From NCBI GenBank assembly GCA_030680655.1, contig JAUXUZ010000457.1, forward strand, positions 1-5,035: a stretch of 5,035 nucleotides of DNA. Reading direction: 5' to 3'. The notes below the pieces were generated by a model. It was not told where the DNA came from, did no database searches, and saw nothing but the letters and a program-made list of their open reading frames with translations. Within the stretch, counting starts at the first letter, position 1; the number at the start of each line of letters is the position of its first letter. This DNA comes from Phycisphaerales bacterium. Lineage in GTDB: Bacteria > Planctomycetota > Phycisphaerae > Phycisphaerales > UBA1924. Below are positions 1 through 5,035 of this stretch, piece after piece. The position numbers and the translations under genes were made by a program.

Positions 1-372
1 GAGCAGAGAGCCGCCAGGTTGCCGTCGATCAAGATCACCGTGCTGCTGCGGGGCGGGTCGCTGGAGCTAACGGTGGTAAACACGGGCGAGACAATTACCC
101 ACATCCACGCTTTCTACATCCTCCACGCAAATGGCGAAAAATCTACAACCGAGCGATACGCCGGAGGAGTCACGAACGCGGTCGCAATTCAGAATGGCCT
201 TCAGTCGGGGCAGATGTTCAAGAGGCAGTACGCGCATTTTGTCACGGACCCTAAGACCAGATCAAGCAGAGAAGCGGGAGCCGACTCATGGAAGGATGCG
301 GTAGCCGCTGTAGTTGAGGTCAACAACAAAGTCTTTCGCTGCGAGCGGGCTGACTGGGTGATCTCGAATTGA
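1..372 (+). CDS. Hypothetical protein, C-terminal part (5' end probably outside window)
   Basis: The reading frame is open from the first base of the window to a TGA at 370-372, so the gene probably begins upstream. A TTG at 19 is the only early start candidate and has no convincing ribosome binding site, so a complete 117-residue protein is possible but less likely. I do not recognise the family. The visible part starts with alternating hydrophobic and polar residues (IKITVLL, then LELTVVNTG), which suggests a beta-sandwich or Ig-like fold. The RAARLPSIKI-type beginning resembles the stretch that follows a membrane helix in small anchored proteins, but no such helix is visible here. The stop lies 6 bp before the GTG of the predicted restriction endonuclease, so the two are probably co-transcribed and the protein may be accessory to that system. 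That role is inferred from spacing only. Confidence 0.6.
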   Translation, partial: EQRAARLPSIKITVLLRGGSLELTVVNTGETITHIHAFYILHANGEKSTTERYAGGVTNAVAIQNGLQSGQMFKRQYAHFVTDPKTRSSREAGADSWKDAVAAVVEVNNKVFRCERADWVISN

Positions 373-378
373 CTGGAA

Positions 379-1197
379 GTGGATGACCTGATCAATTATC
401 CTGCTGTCATGCCAGCACCCAAGGCGGAAATCCTCGCCCGTACTTGTCACCCTCTCCATCCCAAAGGCTTCAACAAGAACGCTGAAATCCCTTACGGAGT
501 CACCGTTGCTGACATCAAGAAGGCGATGGACGAGTTTTTGGACTTTCTGACCTTCCTGAACACGCAGCTCGGGACAAGGGATATGCCGCGTCTTGAAGGC
601 TTCCTGATGTCTGCGAACTTCAGCAGCATCGTGGGAGAGTTTATGGGCGCGAGCTTGCCCAAGCACTCAAAGACCGTCGTGAAGAACACCTACCACAACG
701 GCCACCCTGACCTGTTGCCTAAGGGCTGCCATGAGAACGACTCTTGCCAGCACGGAGAGGAAGGCATCGAGATTAAGGGCAGCCGCTATCTGAAAAGCTG
801 GCAAGGGCACAACGTCGAAGATTGCTGGCTGATGGTGTTCGTCTTTGACGCGAACAGGGCAAAGGACGAAGGTGAAGGCGTGACGCCCAGACCTTTCCGC
901 TTTGTCAAAGTGGTGGGCGCGCAGCTCACCAAGGCTGACTGGAAGTTTGCGGGACGCTCAGAGGAGAGCAGGCGGACAATCACCGCGAGCGTCTTGGACA
1001 GCGGCTATGCGAAGATGGAGGTCAACTGGATTTACCGCGACATGGACTTGATGCACAACACGGACACGCTCAAGGACATTGAGGACGGAGTGCTTGTTGT
1101 CCCAAAAGCACAAAGCGGGCCAAGCCAAAAGGCAAAGCCCGCAGCTCCAAAGGACGATCAAAGCGGTCTATTTCCCGCCAAAGAGAGCGAGGCGTGA
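379..1197 (+). CDS. Predicted PD-(D/E)XK-type restriction endonuclease
   Basis: This 272-residue protein is predicted to cleave unmodified DNA as partner of the convergent methyltransferase. The key visible signature is HPD at residues 109-111 followed by GIEIKGSR at 129-136, giving PD-X19-EXK with D111, E131 and K133 as the likely metal-binding and catalytic residues. E87 in a preceding helix-like stretch (GEFMGASL) could be an additional acidic ligand. A conserved-looking core follows (WQGHN 141-145, FRFVKVVGAQL 173-183, GRSEESRRTIT 192-202, NWIYRDMD 216-223). The last 30 residues or so are Lys/Pro/Ala-rich and probably disordered. The start is uncertain: GTG at 379 has only a close GGA before it, and an in-frame ATG at 409 is the alternative. 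It lies 6 bp after the preceding gene, and its 3' end overlaps the methyltransferase 3' end by 30 bp. The nuclease call rests on the motif plus the neighbour. The recognition site cannot be deduced. Confidence 0.68.
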   Translation: MDDLINYPAVMPAPKAEILARTCHPLHPKGFNKNAEIPYGVTVADIKKAMDEFLDFLTFLNTQLGTRDMPRLEGFLMSANFSSIVGEFMGASLPKHSKTVVKNTYHNGHPDLLPKGCHENDSCQHGEEGIEIKGSRYLKSWQGHNVEDCWLMVFVFDANRAKDEGEGVTPRPFRFVKVVGAQLTKADWKFAGRSEESRRTITASVLDSGYAKMEVNWIYRDMDLMHNTDTLKDIEDGVLVVPKAQSGPSQKAKPAAPKDDQSGLFPAKESEA

Positions 1198-2142
1198 AGC
1201 GGGGCCGTTGACCCTGGCGTCAATTTCTGGCAACCGTATCTGCGCCAGCTTGCGAATTGCGCCTTCTGCCATCTTGAAGTACGACGGCTGACGCTCGATA
1301 CCGATTGACTTGTACCCCACAGCCTCAGCAGCGGCAAGGGTTGAGCCAGAGCCAGCAAATGGATCCAGCACAACCCCTTCGCCAAGCGGAAGCGCCGCAT
1401 GGACTAGAAGCCGTAGGATGCTCTGAGGCTTGATGCTTGGATGTCCGGCAATCTCACGCTCGGCCTTTGGCGTCCGCTCGCTGTCAATCACGTCCTCAAA
1501 GGGCAGACCGTCCTGGTAACGACGAAGGCCGCCCGTCTGGTAGGTCCGTAAACAATCAGCCACCGTCATCTTGGGCGGCATGGCCTTGCGGAAAACGCCC
1601 CACGGCTCGAAGCAGGCTCGCGGCATGGAGCAGACATCCGCAAACTCTGTCTCTGCGTTCTTCGGCCGGTCGCCGCCCCGCATGGTCCGCACAAGCCGAA
1701 TGAGTTGCCCGCGAAACTCAAAGCCGCCGGCGATCAAAGCTGAGTAGACGAGCTGCGCCACAAAGCCGTTGGTGGCAATGAACACGTGCGCTCCAGGTCG
1801 AAGGGCAGGAAGTAGAGCTTGTGCCCAATCGTTGAAGAACACGCTCAATCGTTCGCGGTCCTTGGCGTCCAGCGCAGTGAAGCGAGGGAGAGGAGATCGC
1901 ACGTTGCCATCGAACGAAGGCGGAAGCCTCCATATTCCGCCTTTCCCCGCAACCATTTTCTCTAGCTGGTCGTCGTCAAACTCTTTCACGCCGTATGGAG
2001 GGTCCGTAACGACGCCGTGGATGCTCTCGGGCGCAGCCGCTCGCAGCCACTCGAAACAGTCGGCTTGTACAAGGGTGGCCTTGCCGATTTTCGCGGAGGG
2101 GTACAGGAGTGGCTTCTGCTTGATCTTTGAGATGGCGGACAT
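1168..2142 (-). CDS. Type II DNA methyltransferase, beta class (N6-adenine or N4-cytosine)
   Basis: This 324-residue enzyme transfers a methyl group from S-adenosylmethionine to an exocyclic amine in a specific DNA site, protecting it from the cognate nuclease. Motif IV, TDPPYG, is at residues 46-51. Motif X-like HPSIKPQSILRLLV is at 234-247. Motif I, VVLDPFAGSGSTLAAAE, is at 257-273, followed by GYKSIGIER (276-284) carrying the acidic motif II residue. The order IV before X and I defines the beta class. Residues 52-233 between them would hold the target-recognition region. DPPY is compatible with either adenine-N6 or cytosine-N4 methylation, so the base is left open. The start is ATG at 2142-2140, with no strong Shine-Dalgarno. 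It follows the membrane-protein gene after 40 bp and probably shares its transcript. It converges on the endonuclease with a 30-bp overlap of coding ends. No controller-protein gene is visible between them. Confidence 0.92.
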   Translation of the reverse strand: MSAISKIKQKPLLYPSAKIGKATLVQADCFEWLRAAAPESIHGVVTDPPYGVKEFDDDQLEKMVAGKGGIWRLPPSFDGNVRSPLPRFTALDAKDRERLSVFFNDWAQALLPALRPGAHVFIATNGFVAQLVYSALIAGGFEFRGQLIRLVRTMRGGDRPKNAETEFADVCSMPRACFEPWGVFRKAMPPKMTVADCLRTYQTGGLRRYQDGLPFEDVIDSERTPKAEREIAGHPSIKPQSILRLLVHAALPLGEGVVLDPFAGSGSTLAAAEAVGYKSIGIERQPSYFKMAEGAIRKLAQIRLPEIDARVNGPASRLALFGGK

Positions 2143-2182
2143 GGCAGGACGATACCTGACAGACGGTGAACAATCAAGAGAG

Positions 2183-2617
2183 CTAGACCCCCTTCGGGAG
2201 CTTCTCGGAAAGAGCGATCCCTTTCGCCGTCAGAACGAACACTCCGTTGGGCTTGTCGCTGAATTGACGGAAGAGGCGGTACTTCAGCGCGCGGTCGAAC
2301 GCCTCCAAGTACCGCTCAGCCATCTTCCTGTCGCCTTGCTCGAACAACTCCGTGCTTCCCGCTTGAATGGCGAGTCCGCCAGAGCCAAAGGCGGAAATAC
2401 GCAGAACGGTTTGATCGCCCGCTGCTGCGAGCGCGACAATGCGACGAACGTCGATGTCTCGCCGTAACCGAGACTTGACGACGACAATGGTGATCCCGCC
2501 CAGAAGCAGGAGGAAGAGTCCCCCTCCGACATACTCACCGGCGTGGCGGGTGAAGCTCTCCAAGACAGTCCCGAAGAAGTCTTGGGTGGTCGGAGGGGAC
2601 GGAGGCTGGTGCGTCAT
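2183..2617 (-). CDS. Small single-pass membrane protein with winged-helix-like C-terminal domain, unknown function
   Basis: I do not recognise this protein. From the ATG at 2617 it has 144 residues: a Pro-rich N-terminus (MTHQPPSPPTT), one membrane helix at about 29-47 (YVGGGLFLLLLGGITIVVV), a basic stretch (KSRLRRDIDVRR, 48-59) that by the positive-inside rule puts the rest in the cytoplasm, then a soluble domain. The end of that domain reads AFDRALKYRLFRQFS followed by GVFVLTAKGIALSEKL. This helix-then-hairpin pattern resembles a winged helix, but that is a visual impression only. The frame extends upstream: ATG at 2656, ATG at 2698, and GTG at 2725, which has AGGCGG 5 nt ahead (180 residues in total). 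I prefer 2617 because the added residues use several rarer codons and give an odd N-terminus, but the ribosome site favours 2725. The methyltransferase starts 40 bp downstream on the same strand, so an accessory role in the modification system is possible. Confidence 0.62.
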   Translation of the reverse strand: MTHQPPSPPTTQDFFGTVLESFTRHAGEYVGGGLFLLLLGGITIVVVKSRLRRDIDVRRIVALAAAGDQTVLRISAFGSGGLAIQAGSTELFEQGDRKMAERYLEAFDRALKYRLFRQFSDKPNGVFVLTAKGIALSEKLPKGV

Positions 2618-2796
2618 GCAAAACGCTAGCAGCCAGTTGAAGCCGACTCCCTCCATGAAGCGCAACCGACAGCCGGTCCATGTCGGTCTCCACTTCATAC
2701 TGTTGCCATTACCCCTCTGGTACACCCTAACCGCCTACTTGGCACCTCAGTCGAGCAGTCAGGGGACGCTGGGCGAGGACGGGTACAAGCGGCGCG

Positions 2797-2813
2797 TAGA
2801 CCCCTAAGGTCTA
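2797..2813. repeat. Short perfect inverted repeat
   Basis: TAGACC (2797-2802) and GGTCTA (2808-2813) form a perfect 6-bp inverted repeat around the 5-nt spacer CCTAA. It lies upstream of the minus-strand membrane-protein and methyltransferase genes, where an operator would be expected. The arms are short and no T-run follows, so a terminator is unlikely. Chance occurrence cannot be excluded. Confidence 0.35.
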
Positions 2814-2832
2814 GCGGCTTCCAATTTTCTGC

Positions 2833-2861
2833 TTGCACTTTTTCAAATCGTCCTGAATAAT
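2833..2861 (+). promoter_or_regulatory. Possible sigma70-like promoter, plus strand
   Basis: TTGCAC (2833-2838) is followed after 17 bp by AATAAT (2856-2861). The -10 matches TATAAT at 5 of 6 positions and the -35 matches TTGACA at only 3 of 6. Transcription would start near 2868 and run toward 3069, where only a doubtful small frame exists. The AT-richness of the stretch stands out from its surroundings. This is a weak call from sequence match alone. Confidence 0.2.
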
Positions 2862-2907
2862 TGGCTGTCGTTGTACGGCTAAAGATGGGCTGGGGAGAAG
2901 TCGCGCG

Positions 2908-3087
2908 TTAGCCTCGCGACGACAGAAGACGCCAAGCTCGGGGCGTAAAGCGAGCAACCACCTTATCCGCAAGCGGATCGTTGTCACACTCAGTGCGGTA
3001 GTCGTATCTCTCGACTATCCACCAGTGAGGCAGCTTCCGCATACACCACTCAAAGTTGAGGACTTTGTATGCCCTCCTCCCGTTCAC
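2908..3087 (-). CDS. Possible small protein or tail of a decayed gene (59 codons)
   Basis: From a GTG at 3087-3085 to TAA at 2910-2908 there is a 59-codon frame with a protein-like composition, rich in aromatic and charged residues (EWCMRKLPHWWIVERYDY in the middle). Codons mostly end in G or C, as in neighbouring genes. The GTG has no good ribosome binding site. Just upstream, another minus-strand frame (about 3197 to 3084, ending in a TGA that overlaps the GTG) also reads like protein (QRDFYDDNGDQKLWKNAAVV) but has no start codon. A single lost base between 3138 and 3087 would join the two, so this may be the 3' remnant of a frameshifted gene lying behind the integrase. Equally, the Asp/Asn-rich upstream stretch may just be the antisense of a hydrophobic plus-strand frame. 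I do not recognise a family. Confidence 0.28.
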   Translation of the reverse strand: MNGRRAYKVLNFEWCMRKLPHWWIVERYDYRTECDNDPLADKVVARFTPRAWRLLSSRG

Positions 3088-3192
3088 GTCCCCGTCACCA
3101 CAGCGGCGTTCTTCCAGAGTTTCTGATCGCCGTTGTCGTCATAGAAATCTCGTTGATATTTGTCCTGTCCTTCCTCGTTCGTATTCCTCGCT

Positions 3193-4224
3193 CTACAGCA
3201 AGGGATACGCCGCCGGCAGCGCCGCCCTCAAGTAGCCCAGATACCTCTCAGCGAGCGCCGTAACTGGTCGCCAGTCGATGGGGTTGTAGATCAGCGAGAC
3301 GGTCTTGGGGTAGTGCCCCAAGAACACGTCGGTAGCGTCTCGCGTTACCGCCTCCCCAGGCAAGCGATGGATCAGGTACGCGCTCGAATGACGCAGCCGA
3401 TGAGGACCGCTATCGAACGTCCTTGAGCAAGCCTGGGACAAGGTACAGATGTGGGACCACTGAGGCTTCGCCTCCGCCAGCAGTTTCTGGACAGCAGGTA
3501 CAACGACCAAACAGCGAGGGTGATTGACCACCTTGTTCGTCTTGCCCTTCGTCAGGCACAGCACGCCCTCTTCCAGCAGGGTGAATTCGCCTCGAACGAT
3601 TTTGATCAACTCAGAAGGTCGCGCCCCGGTCGCAAGACCCACCCGCAACCAGACGCCGAGATTTGGGCAACGCTCATCAGCCTTCTGGATCCATTCACCA
3701 AGCTCTTTCAGCGGAAGGTGCTTCGGCTGAGGGGTCGGCAGATTGACCATACCGATGAACGACAACTCCATCGGAGCGCGCCAGCCTCTGAACGCCGCGT
3801 ACCGCATCAGCCTCTTCGCCGCGCCGAGGAAGTGATTGGTGGTTTTGGGGGAGAAGCGAGTGAGACAGCTCCGCTTGTACTTTTCGATCTCGTCCACCCC
3901 GATGGCGGATACGTCTTGGTCGCCGTGGACGGTCAGGAAGTCTTTGAGATGGCTGAGTGCGAGCTTCGTATCGGGGTGGCCGCAATCTGCCGCGACCATT
4001 GACGCCAGCGCCTGGGCCGCTTCACGAACGCTCACGCAGTCTTTGCGCCCCGTCGCCTCCCGCCAAGCCGCAAGCTCGGGCAGGAAGGCTGCCCAAGCCG
4101 CCTCTAGGTCTTTGCCGAAGTAGCGGGTCTTGGAGTTGAGGTCCGAGACGTACTGCCCGCTCGCCTTGTGCAAGCGGATGGTGGGGACGTTCCCTTTGGG
4201 CAAGTTGTGGGGTACTGCTGACAC
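3193..4224 (-). CDS. int: Tyrosine recombinase / phage-type integrase
   Basis: This 343-residue enzyme catalyses site-specific recombination between element and chromosome attachment sites through a covalent 3'-phosphotyrosine intermediate. All catalytic positions are visible: Arg I in ATGARPSE (R202), the beta-hairpin lysine in TKGKTNK (K226 or K228), HRLRH at 275-279 (H275, R278), LGH at 302-304 (H304) and the nucleophile in LIYNP (Y313). Residues 1-60 resemble a short arm-binding region (GQYVSDLNSKTRYFGKD) and about 63-160 a SAM-like core-binding domain (TTNHFLGAAKRLMRYA). Length is normal for the family and the gene appears intact. The start is GTG at 4224-4222, with GGGAG (4236-4232) 7 nt upstream. 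It is transcribed away from the tRNA-Ala-like sequence, which begins about 125 bp upstream, the usual place for an integrase relative to its attachment site. An inverted repeat at 4263-4293 lies in its leader. Confidence 0.95.
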   Translation of the reverse strand: MSAVPHNLPKGNVPTIRLHKASGQYVSDLNSKTRYFGKDLEAAWAAFLPELAAWREATGRKDCVSVREAAQALASMVAADCGHPDTKLALSHLKDFLTVHGDQDVSAIGVDEIEKYKRSCLTRFSPKTTNHFLGAAKRLMRYAAFRGWRAPMELSFIGMVNLPTPQPKHLPLKELGEWIQKADERCPNLGVWLRVGLATGARPSELIKIVRGEFTLLEEGVLCLTKGKTNKVVNHPRCLVVVPAVQKLLAEAKPQWSHICTLSQACSRTFDSGPHRLRHSSAYLIHRLPGEAVTRDATDVFLGHYPKTVSLIYNPIDWRPVTALAERYLGYLRAALPAAYPLL

Positions 4225-4262
4225 GGCTGCGCTCCCGACGAAAGTGGGAAGTCACCACTTCG

Positions 4263-4293
4263 TTTACCGGCCTCGGGCGCAGCGGACGGTAAA
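4263..4293. repeat. Inverted repeat upstream of the integrase
   Basis: TTTACCG (4263-4269) and CGGTAAA (4287-4293) are perfect 7-bp arms with a 17-bp GC-rich spacer, so the arm centres are about 24 bp apart. It sits between the integrase start and the tRNA-like junction. Possible roles are an operator controlling the integrase, or integrase arm-type or excisionase binding sites. The sequence does not distinguish these. No convincing promoter hexamers are visible around it. Confidence 0.4.
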
Positions 4294-4348
4294 TACTGGA
4301 ACGACCAGCGAAGGACGCCAGCGGAAAAGATCAGAGAAAAAAGGGGTT

Positions 4349-4415
4349 TGGGGCAGGTCTCTTGCTCAACTTCCAGCTTGCAAAGCTGGCACTCTACCAA
4401 TTGAGTTACCGCCCC
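4349..4415 (-). tRNA. Degenerate tRNA-Ala(UGC): intact 5' part, no T-arm
   Basis: Reading the minus strand from 4415, the acceptor 5' strand GGGGCGG, TA, D-arm (ACTC, loop AATTGGTA, GAGT), G26, and anticodon arm CCAGC-TTTGCAA-GCTGG fit a normal tRNA exactly through position 43 (4373). The anticodon TGC is at 4382-4380. After that only 16 nt (4372-4357) precede CTGCCCC (4356-4350), instead of the usual 21-22 nt of variable loop and T-arm, and no TTCGA-type T-loop exists. CTGCCCC can pair with the 5' acceptor strand with one G-T wobble and is followed by A (4349), but pair 3-70 would be G-C, not the G-U that marks alanine tRNAs. CCA is not encoded; a six-T run (minus strand, 4342-4337) follows. 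It is most likely a non-functional tRNA remnant at the element-chromosome junction. The acceptor pairing could be chance. Confidence 0.6.
4373..4389. other. Candidate attachment-site core (anticodon-arm palindrome)
   Basis: CCAGCTT (4373-4379) and AAGCTGG (4383-4389) form perfect 7-bp arms around the 3-nt anticodon GCA (plus-strand reading). Tyrosine integrases that target tRNA genes often use the symmetry of the anticodon arm as their core site. This one is the last canonical part of the tRNA before the sequence diverges and lies about 150 bp from the integrase start. Assignment as the attachment core is inference; the matching second copy would be outside the window. Confidence 0.4.
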
Positions 4416-4545
4416 GTTCGCCGCGTGCACCTGCCCGCGGCGGAGGGGTCGATCGTAGCCGTCCGCGCTGGCGATTCTCTCCTGCCCCCTTCCCTTCCGC
4501 CTCTCCTTCCACCTCTCATGCCCCCCTAGCCCCCCGCCCCCAGCC

Positions 4546-5035
4546 TCAATACCGCGACACGATCGCCGCAAGGCTGGGCCGGTCGCGGTCCTCGCGCGGC
4601 TCGGGCTGCGTGCCGATATGGACAAACCCCGCCACCTTCTCGTGCGACGCCAGGCCAAGCTCGGCCAGCACCGCCGCGTCGTAGGCGTACCACTCCGTGA
4701 GCCACACAGCGCTGAGCCCGTGCCCGCTCGCCGCCAGCAGCAGGTTCATGCAGACCGCCCCGCACGAGAGCACCTGCTCCCACTCGGCGATCTTCGGGTG
4801 TGGCTTCGACCCGCTCACCACCGCCACCACCACCGGCGCTGATTGCAGCTGCGACGTCCACTTGGCCAGCCCCGCGTCGAACGCGGCTTGATCCATCCCC
4901 TTGTTTCGCTCGCCCCAGACCGCGCCGATGAACGCCCCCAGCCGCCGCCGCGCGTCACCTTCGATCACGATGAACCGCCACGGCGCCAGCTTGCCGTGGT
5001 CGGGCACGCGCGCGGCGATGGTGAGCATGGTGGTG
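4546..5035 (-). CDS. YdjA-like nitroreductase family protein, 5' end outside window
   Basis: This is an FMN-dependent oxidoreductase of the nitroreductase superfamily, expected to use NAD(P)H as donor; the natural substrate is not evident. The visible part matches YdjA-type members in order (numbered from the internal Met encoded at 5028): ARVPDHGKLAPWRFIVIEG (6-24, the flavin-binding start), WTSQLQSAPVVVAVVS (57-72), WEQVLSCGAVCMNLLLAA (83-100), GLSAVWLTEW (104-113), EKVAGFVHIGT (130-140) and the C-terminal end IVSRY. Family members are usually about 180-190 residues and begin some 30-35 residues before RVPDH. The frame stays open to the window edge, so the Met at 5028 is internal and the true start lies beyond 5035. 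The stop is TGA at 4548-4546. Its strong GC bias and ordinary metabolic role suggest chromosomal flank rather than element cargo. Confidence 0.88.
   Translation of the reverse strand, partial: TTMLTIAARVPDHGKLAPWRFIVIEGDARRRLGAFIGAVWGERNKGMDQAAFDAGLAKWTSQLQSAPVVVAVVSGSKPHPKIAEWEQVLSCGAVCMNLLLAASGHGLSAVWLTEWYAYDAAVLAELGLASHEKVAGFVHIGTQPEPREDRDRPSLAAIVSRY

Larger units (their letters stand above)
2618..3192. other. Stretch without a confident gene
   Basis: This interval separates the membrane-protein start (2617) from the integrase stop (3193). If the longer start at 2725 is used, the gap begins at 2726. I see a 6-bp perfect inverted repeat (2797-2813), a weak plus-strand promoter candidate (2833-2861) and a minus-strand open frame of 59 codons (2908-3087). 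On the plus strand a 64-codon frame (3069-3263) runs into the integrase. Nothing here matches a known RNA gene or insertion sequence that I recognise. Confidence 0.5.

Noticed and set aside
1769..2467. 232-codon plus-strand frame opposite the methyltransferase and membrane protein
   Set aside because: It spans two minus-strand genes, one with unmistakable methyltransferase motifs, and has no domain-like pattern of its own.
2726..2907. Minus-strand open stretch with a GTG start (reading QAENWKPLDLRGLRAA)
   Set aside because: Under 50 codons from its GTG, no ribosome site, low-complexity Arg/Pro/Ser tail; it crosses the inverted repeat and looks non-coding.
3451..4002. 183-codon plus-strand frame opposite the integrase
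   Set aside because: It is antisense to a complete integrase with all catalytic residues and reads as Arg/Gln-rich shadow sequence.
4452..4480. Possible promoter for the tRNA on the minus strand (TACGAT at 4457-4452)
   Set aside because: No acceptable -35 hexamer at 16-18 bp spacing; the single -10-like match is too weak.
4104..4684. Long open frames on both strands (4104-4658 minus, 4130-4684 plus) across the integrase leader, tRNA and nitroreductase end
   Set aside because: They overlap three better-supported features, read as low-complexity Arg/Pro/Ser-rich sequence, and are explained by high GC content.
1..5035. CRISPR array, insertion sequence ends, or rRNA
   Set aside because: No regularly spaced direct repeats, no transposase motifs with terminal repeats, and no rRNA-like sequence were seen on either strand.

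Overview
The window looks like the integrase-proximal end of a mobile genetic element (probably an integrative island carrying restriction-modification cargo) joined on the right to a GC-rich bacterial chromosome. The junction lies at or in a tRNA-Ala(UGC) gene near 4350-4415. Sequence to its right (4416-5035) is visibly more GC-rich and holds a conventional housekeeping-type gene, a YdjA-like nitroreductase cut by the window edge. Sequence to its left is less GC-biased and holds accessory genes. The form of the tRNA-Ala 5' half recalls Planctomycetota/Verrucomicrobiota-type bacteria to me, but this is a weak taxonomic hint.

Layout from left to right: (1) the 3' part of an unrecognised gene (1-372, +), followed after 6 bp by (2) a predicted PD-(D/E)XK restriction endonuclease (379-1197, +). 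(3) A beta-class DNA methyltransferase (1168-2142, -) converges on the endonuclease, and their 3' ends overlap by 30 bp. (4) Upstream of the methyltransferase on the same strand is a small single-pass membrane protein with a soluble C-terminal domain (2183-2617, -; longer starts possible). (5) Positions 2618-3192 hold no confident gene. They contain a short perfect inverted repeat, a possible plus-strand promoter, and a possible 59-codon minus-strand reading frame that may be the tail of a decayed gene. (6) A complete tyrosine recombinase/integrase (3193-4224, -) has all the expected catalytic residues. (7) Between the integrase and the tRNA lies a 7-bp inverted repeat, TTTACCG/CGGTAAA. (8) The tRNA-Ala-like sequence (4349-4415, -) is perfect through the anticodon stem but has no T-arm and lacks the G3:U70 alanine determinant. 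(9) The nitroreductase (4546-5035, -) is partial at its 5' end.

How they work together, by inference: the integrase would have inserted the element at the tRNA-Ala gene. The methyltransferase would protect self DNA while the endonuclease cuts unmodified incoming DNA, and the pair would also select for retention of the element. The membrane protein and the first gene are candidate accessory genes by position only. The left end of the element, and the second attachment site, are outside the window.
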